In this document: positions 9,436-18,263 of the stretch, piece after piece
Numbering within the stretch: position 1 is the first letter of the stretch
Layout of the letters: each line of letters begins with the position of its first letter
Source of the DNA: Pedobacter quisquiliarum
GTDB taxonomy: Bacteria > Bacteroidota > Bacteroidia > Sphingobacteriales > Sphingobacteriaceae
Length of the DNA stretch: 64,000 bases
Direction: 5' to 3'
NCBI RefSeq assembly: GCF_014642175.1
Contig: NZ_BMIL01000001.1
Coordinates: forward strand, 186,001 to 250,000
Position numbers and translations under genes: made by a program
The notes under the pieces: model-generated
Seen by the model: only the letters and a program-made list of their open reading frames with translations
The model's database searches: none
Told to the model about the DNA's origin: nothing

Positions 9436-10145
9436 TATTTACCTGGCTCCTCTAAAAGGTCAATAAATTCGATTGAATCTGTCTCCATGCGCAGGATGAT
9501 GCGTTCCACCATCATGTTCAGGATATGGTAAAGTACATAAGCAACGATACCGATCACCAATCCGCTTGCTGAAGTAATCATCTTCACATATAAACCACCT
9601 GAGATGGTACCAATCTCAATAGCACCTTTAATGGATACATCATGGAAAATTTGAATAACCCCAATGATCGTTCCTACGAATCCAAGCATTGGCGCAATAC
9701 CAGCAACGATACCCAGGATATTGATGTTTTTCTCCATTTTGGATACTTCAAGTTTACCAACGTTTTCGATGGCACCTTCAATTTCTTTAATCGGACGGCC
9801 AATTCTTCTTAAGCCTTTTTCCAACATCCTGCTTAAAGGAGAACGGTTATTTCTACATACTGTTATGGCGTGATCTAATTTTCCTTCATGAATATATTGT
9901 TTGATGGAAAGCATCAGGTTTGCTTCACTTTTCGATGCATTTCTGATGGTGATGTATCTTTCAATGAAAATTACCAGGCCCAGGAAGGCCAGTAATGCCA
10001 ATGGAATCATCACCCATCCACCTTGAAATAATAAGTCAATAAAGTGAATTTCCGCAGGTGGTGCGGCAACAACCTGGTTTGTCAGGCTGGCGGTATCAGT
10101 AAGTTGTGTTGCTGTGTCTACGGGAACTTGTAGCAATGTGATCAT
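9435..10145 (-). CDS. exbB: ExbB/TolQ/MotA family proton-channel subunit
   Basis: A 236-residue polytopic inner-membrane protein with three membrane segments (about 41-66, 145-168 and 183-205). The conserved stretch GIAPMLGFVGTIIGVIQIF and the following SGLYVKMITSASGLVIGI are the ExbB/TolQ core helices that form the proton channel with ExbD. It starts one base after the stop of the HU/SPOR gene. ExbB and TolQ cannot be told apart from sequence alone here. Confidence 0.9.
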   Translation of the reverse strand: MITLLQVPVDTATQLTDTASLTNQVVAAPPAEIHFIDLLFQGGWVMIPLALLAFLGLVIFIERYITIRNASKSEANLMLSIKQYIHEGKLDHAITVCRNNRSPLSRMLEKGLRRIGRPIKEIEGAIENVGKLEVSKMEKNINILGIVAGIAPMLGFVGTIIGVIQIFHDVSIKGAIEIGTISGGLYVKMITSASGLVIGIVAYVLYHILNMMVERIILRMETDSIEFIDLLEEPGK

Positions 10146-10146
10146 A

Positions 10147-11316
10147 TTATTGTGGTTTGTTTTTGTAAATGTATAAGCCTTTAATTTTCAATTTTTCGCC
10201 CAGCCTGTCGCGCTCAGCCTTCGCCGTATTTTCGTCTTTTAACGTTGCAATACTCATCTTTAGTCTCTTGCCCGGTGCGTTATGAACCACCTTAGCCTTA
10301 ATACCACTTTTCTTCATGGTTTCAATAAACCAGCTCGCCTCTTTCTCGTTCAATACTGAAGCACCGATAACTTCGTAGGTCACCGCAGTTTCTGCGGGTG
10401 CTTTAACCACCGGCACAACCGCCTTCACACTATCTACAGCAGGCGCTTTTTCCATTTTACCGGAAGCATTTACCAGCGTGTCTGCAGCCGTCGCAGAGTC
10501 CAATATCGCCTGCTCACGTGCAACACGGGCTAAACTGTCGGTTCGCAGCTGTTGCGTTGCCGCAGCTGGCACAGTTGGTTCTTCTGTAAAGGAAGTAGAG
10601 AACCTCGGGTATAAGTAATATGCCGCAACACTCAACAATAAAATCGCTAGCAACACCACGGCAACCTTAGTGAGTAGGGAACCACTTTCCGCGGGTTTCT
10701 CTTCTTTGATGGTGTAGTTGATCCGATTCTCTATAATTGGTCTGCGGATTTCTGTTAATATTTCTTCATTCGTCTCTTTACCTGGATTTTCTTCTTCCAG
10801 CATATTTTCCTGAATGATTTCTGCTTCTTTTGAACTGTCTTCCTCCACAACTGCGCTCACTGGTATGGTTACCGGGATCACAGGTGTCGCCGGAATAACC
10901 GTTACAGGTGCTTCAGGTTCAGTAATTTTCGGCAAGCCAAAGAACTCCTTACCAGGGTTGAAGTCCGTACTTTGTTCCAGTAGTATAATGCCATTGGCCT
11001 TACGCAACCTTCCGATTGGCGAAAAGTCTGCATGGCCATACTCGTTTAGCTGTTGTATAAGCTGTAGGGCAAAACGGCTAACCGCATCTGCAGCAACAGC
11101 GGGACTGCTGTTTTCTTTAGCAATCAGTTCATTAATTAACAGGTTCGATTCTGTTACCTCCTGCTTAAATGCTGTAGTCGATCCTGGAGGCAGAAAAGTC
11201 CTGCTTACGCTATCATATCTGCCCGGAGATTTCTTTTTATATATGGTTCCAAAGCCATCAATTCCAACTTCTTTATGAAACTGAATCAACTCAGCTACGT
11301 ACTTAACTATCTCCAT
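10147..11316 (-). CDS. HU-CCDC81-like / SPOR domain membrane protein
   Basis: A 389-residue bitopic protein. Residues 1-125 match the Bacteroidota HU-CCDC81-type module (two HU-like units: early IDGFGTIYKKKSPGRY, then a second unit ending PIGRLRKANGIILLEQ). A Pro/Val/Glu-rich linker (about 135-185) leads to one transmembrane helix at about 214-237, then an Ala/Val-rich periplasmic linker and a C-terminal SPOR domain (about 312-389). SPOR domains bind denuded septal peptidoglycan. HU-like modules can bind DNA, though this is unproven for this subgroup. The predicted topology puts the HU part in the cytoplasm and SPOR in the periplasm. It sits directly upstream of exbB. Confidence 0.82.
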   Translation of the reverse strand: MEIVKYVAELIQFHKEVGIDGFGTIYKKKSPGRYDSVSRTFLPPGSTTAFKQEVTESNLLINELIAKENSSPAVAADAVSRFALQLIQQLNEYGHADFSPIGRLRKANGIILLEQSTDFNPGKEFFGLPKITEPEAPVTVIPATPVIPVTIPVSAVVEEDSSKEAEIIQENMLEEENPGKETNEEILTEIRRPIIENRINYTIKEEKPAESGSLLTKVAVVLLAILLLSVAAYYLYPRFSTSFTEEPTVPAAATQQLRTDSLARVAREQAILDSATAADTLVNASGKMEKAPAVDSVKAVVPVVKAPAETAVTYEVIGASVLNEKEASWFIETMKKSGIKAKVVHNAPGKRLKMSIATLKDENTAKAERDRLGEKLKIKGLYIYKNKPQ

Positions 11317-11368
11317 CTGGGTAAAAATAAATTATAATTCTATAGTAAGCAATTAATAAGCAAAATGC

Positions 11369-13069
11369 CTAGAACGCGTAGGAGATACCTCCAAATACAT
11401 TTAATCCAATGTTGTTGTAGTATAAGAAGCGGCTGTTGTTGGTGTTCAACAAGTTATTCACTTTTAAGAATGCACCAAATTGCTTATTGATTTTATAATC
11501 AGCACCAAGGCCAAGATCCACAAAACCTTTCATGGTCACGATGTTTTCAATGGATGGATCAGGGAGTAGGTACGGGTTTGCAGGTTGTGCAGTGTAAATC
11601 TTCGCTTTGCTTTCACCCTGCATATACGCTGCGGCATTGAAGCTAAGTTGATCGGTAATGTTCAATAGCAAATTAGAAGTTAAACGTGCCTGTGGTTTAA
11701 ACCAGCTTTCGCTTTCCACTGCAGATTTGTACTGCTCCATTGTCACGCCACCGGTCCAGCGCAAAGCATCACTAACCTGAACCGTAATTTCACCATTTAG
11801 ACCAGTGAGCTTCATGTTCCCGAAGTCATAAATCACGTCAAATCTGTTTTCCGCACCGAAGGTGTTTACGAAAAGGGGCATATCAGTGATCTTCTTGTGA
11901 TAAGCTTTGATTTTATAGCCAAAGCCAGGTCCGCCGGTACCTTTAATTCCAGCGGTAATGCTCATCTTTTCAATTGTGTTTTGTATGCTGATGTTGCTGT
12001 TTAAGAATGGATTCTCATCGGTAAATGCCTTCATCGTATTACGATTCACATCACCTTTAAGCTCTCCAAATACCTGAAGGTAGTCTGGAACAAGCGTGAA
12101 ATCTGCCGTCACCAACGGGAAGATCCGGCTGGTCGAGAAATCTCCAAACTCCTGCACGAAGTTAATACCTGCGTTAATCTTAACACCGCTTGCCTGCAAA
12201 CGGATGTACGGGTTTAAGCGCAACAGGTTGTTGGCAACTTTAAAGTCAGTGCTCTTGGTCGACCCGAAATCCAGTCCTGCGGCAAGCCCCAGGTTGAAGC
12301 TTTGGATACGCTTATTCACATAACCGTTTACCGTTACCGCGTTCTCGCGGGCATCGAACTTGTCACCCCACAGGTAACCGTTAATTTTCGCAGCATAGCT
12401 TAGTGCATCTTCGTCCGTGCTGTAGCGGTTTACGACTTCACCTTCGGCTTCAATGAAGTTGAAGCCCTGCTTCGCAGGGTCAAGGTTGAAATCAGGTCTT
12501 GATGGATCCTGACCATAAAAGCGAAGACCATTACGTTGGTAGTTTACGCGACCGCTGAATGTGGCCTGATCGGTAATGCTTCTTCCGAAAACACTTAATT
12601 CCTGCTGGTTGAACTGCTGTCCTGCCAACTTGCCTTCCTGACCAAAATGTCTGAAATAACCGCCTGCCTGAAGTGCCTCATCGCGGCCAGTGTTCACATA
12701 AGCTTCCAGTAAAGTTGTGGTTGCCGAGCCAAAACCAGCCTTCGCATAATTGTTTATCAATTCTTCCTCACGCGCTGCGGCAAGTTGCTGCGCCTGTAGC
12801 TTATTGATGTCGGAGTTCAGTTCTAGTTTCTTGTCCGTTAGGGAGTAGTTGAATTTTGCTTTATAATCAACAACATCGTTCAAATCCGGACTTCTTCTAA
12901 GCTTTACGGCTTCAGCAAGAATCGGCTTGTATGGTCGTACAACTTCAATTTCCTCGTTGATGGTTTTCTCGTCCGTCTTTTCCGTTTTCTTCACGTCTTG
13001 TGCCTGTGCGGCCAAACCTGCAGAACCAACAAGAACGAGGGTAGTATATATAAATTTGTTGAATTTCAT
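11369..13069 (-). CDS. Outer-membrane beta-barrel without plug domain (TonB-receptor-like)
   Basis: Start chosen at the ATG at 13069, which begins a clean signal peptide (MKFNKFIYTTL to AAQAQ); an upstream in-frame ATG at 13147 would lie inside the preceding gene. The 566-residue mature part begins with an acidic segment and the striking EIEVVRPYKPILAEAVKLRR, then about 450 residues of alternating beta strands ending in an aromatic GGISYAF, typical of an outer-membrane barrel C-terminus. A last-strand motif FLKVNNLLNTNNSRF resembles TonB-dependent receptors, but no TonB plug is visible. It follows the TPR gene by 10 bases and precedes the HU/SPOR gene, so it probably works with them. Function is not known. 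Confidence 0.75.
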   Translation of the reverse strand: MKFNKFIYTTLVLVGSAGLAAQAQDVKKTEKTDEKTINEEIEVVRPYKPILAEAVKLRRSPDLNDVVDYKAKFNYSLTDKKLELNSDINKLQAQQLAAAREEELINNYAKAGFGSATTTLLEAYVNTGRDEALQAGGYFRHFGQEGKLAGQQFNQQELSVFGRSITDQATFSGRVNYQRNGLRFYGQDPSRPDFNLDPAKQGFNFIEAEGEVVNRYSTDEDALSYAAKINGYLWGDKFDARENAVTVNGYVNKRIQSFNLGLAAGLDFGSTKSTDFKVANNLLRLNPYIRLQASGVKINAGINFVQEFGDFSTSRIFPLVTADFTLVPDYLQVFGELKGDVNRNTMKAFTDENPFLNSNISIQNTIEKMSITAGIKGTGGPGFGYKIKAYHKKITDMPLFVNTFGAENRFDVIYDFGNMKLTGLNGEITVQVSDALRWTGGVTMEQYKSAVESESWFKPQARLTSNLLLNITDQLSFNAAAYMQGESKAKIYTAQPANPYLLPDPSIENIVTMKGFVDLGLGADYKINKQFGAFLKVNNLLNTNNSRFLYYNNIGLNVFGGISYAF

Positions 13070-13079
13070 TTCCGTGTGC

Positions 13080-16000
13080 TTATTTAATATTTGCCAATTT
13101 CTCTTTTGCCGCAGGTACAATCTCGTCGTCGCCTTCGTAGTTGTCAATCAAACTTAACAAAGTACTCTTCGCCTGAAGGTTGTCCTTTGTAGCCACATAG
13201 TTGTCTGCTAGCAGCAGGAACGATTTAGCTACCCAGTAATCATGCGAAGCCATGTTGTTGATCAGGTCAAAACAGGTCTTCAACGACGTCTTGTAATCGC
13301 CTTTAGCATATTGAATTGCCGCAAGGTTGTATTTGGATTCTGCAGCCGCAACCGTCTTGGTTTTAGCAACAACATTACCGAATGCCTTAACCGCTGATGT
13401 GGTATCCGCTTTCGCCAGATAAGCCTTTCCAGCATATAAGTCAGCACTATTTTTTTCTTCCTCTGAAGATTTATCAGAATCCTTGATAAGCTTCACGTAC
13501 TTAATGATATCATCAGACATGTTCAAAGCACTGTAGGCTTTAAGCAGGTTATTGATGGCGTAGGTGTAGTGGGCTTTGTAATCAGAAGTGGTTTCCAGAC
13601 GTTTCAGGTACACAATCGCCTCATTGTATTTCTTATCCTTCATGTAAAGTTCAGAAATGCTGATCAGCGAGCGCTCTGTATAATCACTGGTCCAGTCGTT
13701 CAGGATGTACTCATAATCTGGAATGGCATCTGCTGCGCGGCCAACTTTTACAAGTGACTCCGCGCGGATAAAACGTCCTTCTTTATCGTGAATTGGTTTC
13801 GGGAATTTGTCGAAATAAGCATTTACCGCTTCAATGGTTCCTTGTGCATCACCTTTTAAATAGCGTACGTTAGCAGCAGAAAAGGCAATGTTGTCCTGCT
13901 CTGCTACGGTGAAGTTACCAATCGGCGTCGTACCTGCGTAGTCAATGAATCCTTGTGAATCACCCTTGTCGATGTAGATGTTCTTGATGGATTCCAGCGA
14001 CTGTTTCGCTTCTTCCGTGCTACCATACTCATTGATAACTTTCTTGAACGTTTCAGAAGCTGCATCATCCTGGTTCAGGTTGTACTGTACCAAACCGATT
14101 GTTACCAATGCTCTAGGAATATAACTGCTGTTCGGGTATTTGGTGATCAAAGCACTAAGGTCATCTTTAGATTTCTGCAGATCGCCTTTATTGAAGTAGG
14201 TGTAGGCCATTTCGAAACCTGCATCATCCGCATAGTTGGAACCCGGGAACTGCGCAAGCAAACTTTGCATCGTAGCAATTTTTGCATCATCCTGTCCCTG
14301 CAGACCCTGAATCATACCACGTTGGAATAAAGCGTAATCTTCACCCGAAGCTTTGCTGTTGATGATCTGGTTATAGTTCGCCAAAGCATTCTGGTAACTT
14401 TTGCTCACAAAATATGCATCTGCAAGTCTGATACGTGCATCATTAACCGTTTTTGGATCTTTATCATTACCGTCTAGGAAACGCTCAAAGTAGTTGGCTG
14501 CTTTGCTATATTTTTCATCTTCGAAAGCTGCGTAGGCCAATGCATAATTTGCATAGTTGTACACCTTTGTCTTACTTGCTTCAGGCGTCGCCAGGAATTT
14601 TTCAAAGTCTCTTACCGACTCGCCAAACTTGCGGAGTTCAAATCCTGCCTCAGCCTTCCAATAGGTGGTTAATGCCGTAATCTCCGGGTCTTCGTTGAAG
14701 TTCTGTGAACGCAGGAACATAGATAGTGCATTTGGAAATGCACGCTCGTTGTAGAATTCCAAACCTCTGAAGTAAGTAACCTTCTGATAGGCTTCCCGCG
14801 CTTCTTTAGTCTTGTTTGGAATCGGCTCCAGAATATCAATTGCCGCCTGATAGTTTTTGCTGCTCAGTAGAATCTCACCCAGCAAGGTTTTCGCTTCATT
14901 GATACGTCTTGATCTTGGGAACTGCTTTAGGAAGCTCTGGGTAGATTCTAGCGCCTGTGAATTGAAGGTCAGCTCGTAGCTTAGTTTCGCATAGTTCAAC
15001 CAGGCATCTTCCTGCACAACCTTATCAAACTCTAGTCTTGAAGCCCTGAAGAATGCACTTCTTGCTTTATCCTTATTACCCGCTTCAATAAACAGCTGTC
15101 CCAGGGTGAACATACCATTCTGCAGGTAGACATCATCTTTGGTTAGCTTTTCCAGAACCGCTACCGCTTCCTTGTTTTTCTTTTGCTTGTAAAGCGTGTA
15201 ACCATATTGGTAGATGAAAAGGTTGTTCTGAACACCATTAGTGTTTTTCGCATAAAAATCACGGAAGTAAATTTCCGCGTTTTTATAATCTGACTTCGCA
15301 AAGTAGGATGCTGCAATTAAGCTCAGCATCTCGGTTTCATATTCCTGCTTGGTCGACTTCAAAATAGGAACCGCATAGGAAATTACATCATCGTACCGTT
15401 CATCCAGGTAGTACATGGATGTAATGTAATATGGATAGCTGGACTCGTAAGTAGGGGAGCCCTTTAATTTTTCAAAATTTGCAAGCGCTGTTTTGTATTC
15501 CTTGTTCAGGTAGTTGATGTATGCAAAATAGTAGGTTGCACTTTCCTGAAATGGGGAGTCTTCTTTCTTTACTGCTTCAAATAGCGGCTCTGCACGTTCA
15601 ATATCGTTCAGTTGGAAATAAGCATAGCCCTGCTTAAATTGATACTCGAGTCTCTGCTTTGCAGAAAGGGTAGATGGATCCGTTTTTTCAAACCACTCCA
15701 ATGCCTTCTCATATTGTTTCTGGTCGAAATACGACTTACCAACATGGAAATACGCGAGCTTTGTATTTGGGTTTAAGGGGTGCTCTTTGATGAAGCTCTG
15801 GAATAAAGCCTCAGCATCAGCATTGCCGATTTCTAAAGCACAAACGGCAGCGTAAAACTTTGCATTTTCACGCAAAAGCGAGAGTTCTGCATTGCTTTCC
15901 TGCTGGGTCGCAGGTTTCTGCCTGCTTTGTTCAACCAGTCTGAATTGTTGAGCAGCAGCAACGTACTTCTCGTTATTAAGCAGCTCCAGACCAGTCTGAT

Positions 16001-16106
16001 AGTTTTTATTTAGATTTACGATATTACTGATTTGCGCATATCCGGTGGATAGGTTTCCAGCCAGTAATAGCGGAATAAAGAGGTATTTCTTCTGCATTGG
16101 GTTCAA
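13080..16106 (-). CDS. Large exported tetratricopeptide-repeat protein
   Basis: A 1008-residue protein with a signal peptide (MQKKYLFIPLLLAGN to GYAQ; Met4 at 16097 is an equally likely start) followed by TPR repeats throughout, e.g. AYFHVGKSYFDQKQYEKALE, YAYFQLNDIERAEPLF, AYTYFNKGDLQKSKDDLSAL. There is no lipobox or membrane anchor, so it is predicted to be periplasmic. It is the first gene of the minus-strand envelope run that continues with the barrel, HU/SPOR, ExbB, ExbD and TonB-like genes. Long periplasmic TPR proteins act as scaffolds, and CpoB of the Tol system is a small example. The specific role here is inference. Confidence 0.85.
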   Translation of the reverse strand: MNPMQKKYLFIPLLLAGNLSTGYAQISNIVNLNKNYQTGLELLNNEKYVAAAQQFRLVEQSRQKPATQQESNAELSLLRENAKFYAAVCALEIGNADAEALFQSFIKEHPLNPNTKLAYFHVGKSYFDQKQYEKALEWFEKTDPSTLSAKQRLEYQFKQGYAYFQLNDIERAEPLFEAVKKEDSPFQESATYYFAYINYLNKEYKTALANFEKLKGSPTYESSYPYYITSMYYLDERYDDVISYAVPILKSTKQEYETEMLSLIAASYFAKSDYKNAEIYFRDFYAKNTNGVQNNLFIYQYGYTLYKQKKNKEAVAVLEKLTKDDVYLQNGMFTLGQLFIEAGNKDKARSAFFRASRLEFDKVVQEDAWLNYAKLSYELTFNSQALESTQSFLKQFPRSRRINEAKTLLGEILLSSKNYQAAIDILEPIPNKTKEAREAYQKVTYFRGLEFYNERAFPNALSMFLRSQNFNEDPEITALTTYWKAEAGFELRKFGESVRDFEKFLATPEASKTKVYNYANYALAYAAFEDEKYSKAANYFERFLDGNDKDPKTVNDARIRLADAYFVSKSYQNALANYNQIINSKASGEDYALFQRGMIQGLQGQDDAKIATMQSLLAQFPGSNYADDAGFEMAYTYFNKGDLQKSKDDLSALITKYPNSSYIPRALVTIGLVQYNLNQDDAASETFKKVINEYGSTEEAKQSLESIKNIYIDKGDSQGFIDYAGTTPIGNFTVAEQDNIAFSAANVRYLKGDAQGTIEAVNAYFDKFPKPIHDKEGRFIRAESLVKVGRAADAIPDYEYILNDWTSDYTERSLISISELYMKDKKYNEAIVYLKRLETTSDYKAHYTYAINNLLKAYSALNMSDDIIKYVKLIKDSDKSSEEEKNSADLYAGKAYLAKADTTSAVKAFGNVVAKTKTVAAAESKYNLAAIQYAKGDYKTSLKTCFDLINNMASHDYWVAKSFLLLADNYVATKDNLQAKSTLLSLIDNYEGDDEIVPAAKEKLANIK

Positions 16107-16118
16107 ATATGGTTGCTG

Positions 16119-16126
16119 CGAATATA
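16119..16126 (-). promoter_or_regulatory. Candidate -7 box of the envelope run
   Basis: Minus strand TATATTCG, one mismatch from TAnnTTTG, 12 bases upstream of the TPR gene start. The 121-base gap to pyrB also holds AT-rich palindromes (AACATATGTT, TTGTTAACAA) but no clear terminator. Confidence 0.3.
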
Positions 16127-16227
16127 GTTATATCTAAGAAGTTTGTTAACAATTGTAATAAACATATGTTGATAACTTGTTAAACGGCAAGTTGCAATTA
16201 ATGGTATTGCAGGAATAAGGGTAAATG

Positions 16228-17160
16228 CTAATCGCGCTGAGCGGCAAGTAGATAGAGTACGGCCATACGTACAGCCACACCATTTTCCACCTGATCCAGG
16301 ATAATGGATTGTTTGCTGTCCGCTACATCACTGGTGATTTCCACACCGCGGTTGATTGGCCCCGGATGCATCACCAGAATTTCTTTGTCAAGGCTGTCCA
16401 GAATTTCCTTATTCAGGCCGTACATCATGGCGTATTCCCGCTGGGATGGGAAGTACTTAATGTCCTGTCTTTCCAGCTGGATGCGCAGCATATTGGCAAC
16501 ATCACACCAGTTGAGTGCTTTCCTGAGGTTGTGTTCTACTTTTACCCCCAGTTCATGGATGTGTCTTGGAATTAAAGTCGTAGGTCCGCAGACCATAACT
16601 TCGGCGCCCAACATCTGCAGGCACAGGATATTTGAAATGGCTACCCGCGAGTGCAGGATGTCGCCAACGATTACAACTTTTTTCCCGGCAACATCGCCAA
16701 GTTTCTCCCGGATGGAAAAAGCATCCAGCAAGGCTTGTGTCGGGTGTTCATGGGCACCATCACCGGCATTCACGATCTGCGCATTGATGTGTCTGCTTAG
16801 AAACACACCCGCACCGGCATAGGGATGACGCATCACAACCATATCCACCTTCATGGACAGGATATTGTTTACCGTATCAATAAGGGTTTCACCTTTGCTT
16901 ACCGAAGAGGATGAAGCGGCGAAGTTCAACACATCCGCAGAAAGTCGCTTTTCAGCAAGTTCAAAAGATAGTTTTGTACGCGTTGAATTCTCAAAGAAGA
17001 TGTTGGCGATGGTAATATCGCGCAGCGAAGGAACTTTTTTAATGGGACGATTAATCACCCCTTTGAAATTATCTGCAGTTTCAAAAATGAGTTCAATATC
17101 ATTCCGGTTGATATCTTTAATGCCTAAAAGATGCCGGGTTGATAGTTTTTCTGCTGCCAT
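16228..17160 (-). CDS. pyrB: Aspartate carbamoyltransferase catalytic subunit
   Basis: A 310-residue enzyme of pyrimidine synthesis: carbamoyl phosphate plus aspartate to carbamoyl-aspartate, in the cytoplasm. The carbamoyl-phosphate loop FFENSTRTKLSFELAEKRL is at about 53-71, and MRHPYAGAG, HEHPTQALLDAFSI and the aspartate-site HPGPINRGVEI follow. Length is normal and no pyrI follows. It starts 3 bases after the pyrR stop, so the two form an operon in the order pyrR-pyrB. Confidence 0.95.
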   Translation of the reverse strand: MAAEKLSTRHLLGIKDINRNDIELIFETADNFKGVINRPIKKVPSLRDITIANIFFENSTRTKLSFELAEKRLSADVLNFAASSSSVSKGETLIDTVNNILSMKVDMVVMRHPYAGAGVFLSRHINAQIVNAGDGAHEHPTQALLDAFSIREKLGDVAGKKVVIVGDILHSRVAISNILCLQMLGAEVMVCGPTTLIPRHIHELGVKVEHNLRKALNWCDVANMLRIQLERQDIKYFPSQREYAMMYGLNKEILDSLDKEILVMHPGPINRGVEITSDVADSKQSIILDQVENGVAVRMAVLYLLAAQRD

Positions 17161-17163
17161 TTC

Positions 17164-17712
17164 TTATTTGTTTCTATCTGATAATAAAATTACTCTGTCT
17201 TCGCCGTCTACTTCTTTCCAGGTTACCCGTACCAGCTGAGAATCCACACTGTCCACTTCCTGTCCGGTATAATCTGCTTCTATAGGTACATGTCTGGAGA
17301 ACCTGCGGTCTATAAGCACCATAAGTTCAACTTTTGCTGGTCTTCCGAAAGCAAGCAGCGCGTCAAGTGCCGCGCGGATTGTCCTTCCGGTCCACAGCAC
17401 ATCGTCAATAAGCACCACGTTTTTACCTTCAATGATAAAATCGATGCTATTTGAGCTTGCGGAAACCAAACCATCTTTCCTTCTGAAGTCGTCTCTGAAA
17501 AAAGTGATGTCCAGATTTCCCTTGCGAATTTTACTTTCGGGAAGTACTGCGGAAAGCTCCTGCTGCACCCTGTCGGCAAAGTAACTGCCACGGGGTTGAA
17601 TACCAATTAGTACTGTATTTGAGAAATCCGTATGATTTTCAATAAGCTGATGACACAACCTTTTGATTGTGATTTGAAACTTAGGACCGTCTAGCAGTGT
17701 TCGTTTTTGCAT
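17164..17712 (-). CDS. pyrR: PyrR: pyrimidine regulator / uracil phosphoribosyltransferase
   Basis: A 182-residue type I phosphoribosyltransferase. The PRPP loop VVLIDDVLWTGRTIRAALDAL lies near residues 96-116, and VLIGIQPRGSYFADRV is the N-terminal signature. The start at 17712 gives the usual PyrR length; the in-frame ATG at 17781 would add 23 unconserved residues and lies upstream of the promoter. PyrR proteins bind pyr mRNA leaders in Firmicutes and also convert uracil to UMP. Here the promoter at 17728-17757 leaves only about 10 bases of leader, so classical attenuation at this operon seems impossible and the enzymatic role may dominate. Confidence 0.9.
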   Translation of the reverse strand: MQKRTLLDGPKFQITIKRLCHQLIENHTDFSNTVLIGIQPRGSYFADRVQQELSAVLPESKIRKGNLDITFFRDDFRRKDGLVSASSNSIDFIIEGKNVVLIDDVLWTGRTIRAALDALLAFGRPAKVELMVLIDRRFSRHVPIEADYTGQEVDSVDSQLVRVTWKEVDGEDRVILLSDRNK

Positions 17713-17727
17713 GGACTTAGGGTTGCG

Positions 17728-17757
17728 CAAATATAAAAAAATTGAATGAAGCGCAAA
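17728..17757 (-). promoter_or_regulatory. Promoter of pyrR-pyrB
   Basis: On the minus strand, -33 TTTG (17757-17754), an 18-base spacer and a perfect -7 TATATTTG (17735-17728). The predicted transcript start is about 10 bases before the pyrR ATG at 17712. Confidence 0.65.
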
Positions 17758-17785
17758 GCGCATGGTCCAAATATCGCGCATTTAG

Positions 17786-17793
17786 TACCTTTG
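17786..17793 (+). promoter_or_regulatory. -7-like box touching the DCC gene start
   Basis: TACCTTTG is a perfect TAnnTTTG match but ends only 3 bases before the ATG at 17797. If it is used, transcription would begin at or inside the start codon (a leaderless mRNA). No -33 TTG is seen at the right distance, so it may be chance. Confidence 0.3.
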
Positions 17794-17796
17794 TGC

Positions 17797-18195
17797 ATGG
17801 CTCAGCCCGTGATATTTTTTGATGGCGTTTGCAACCTCTGCAATGCTGCCGTGCAGTTTATTATAAAGCACGACAAAGCCGCTGTGTTCAAACTCGCGGC
17901 ACTTCAAAGTGCTGCTGCTGCCCAGCTGTTGCAATCGCTGCCAATACCTGGTGATGCGGCGAACAGCATTCTGCTGCTGGAAGATGGAAAGCTTTATGCC
18001 CGCTCCACGGCTGCACTGCGCATTGCCAGACACCTGCGTGGGGGCTGGAAACTGCTATATGTGTTTATCCTTGTACCGGCGTTCCTTCGTGATGCAGTTT
18101 ACAAACTGGTGGCCCGCAATCGCTACCGCATCTGGGGCAAACAGGATAGCTGCATGGTGCCTGCACCCGAACTACAACATCGTTTTCTTTCTTAA
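17797..18195 (+). CDS. DCC family thiol-disulfide oxidoreductase-like protein
   Basis: A 132-residue member of the DCC family (DUF393). The defining FFDGVCNLCN motif is at about 6-15, with the CxxC-type pair expected to be redox active in a thioredoxin-like fold, and the family C-terminal motif WGKQDSCMVP is present. There is one fairly hydrophobic segment near residues 85-105 and no signal peptide. The start at 17797 is the last Met before the motif; the Met at 17746 would add residues unlike the family. It is divergent from pyrR. The physiological substrate is unknown. Confidence 0.82.
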   Translation: MAQPVIFFDGVCNLCNAAVQFIIKHDKAAVFKLAALQSAAAAQLLQSLPIPGDAANSILLLEDGKLYARSTAALRIARHLRGGWKLLYVFILVPAFLRDAVYKLVARNRYRIWGKQDSCMVPAPELQHRFLS

Positions 18196-18263
18196 ACATC
18201 AAGCTAAACCAGAACTGGGACGAGAGGCATATTATGGCTTCGTACAGCTTTTATTCGGATCCT

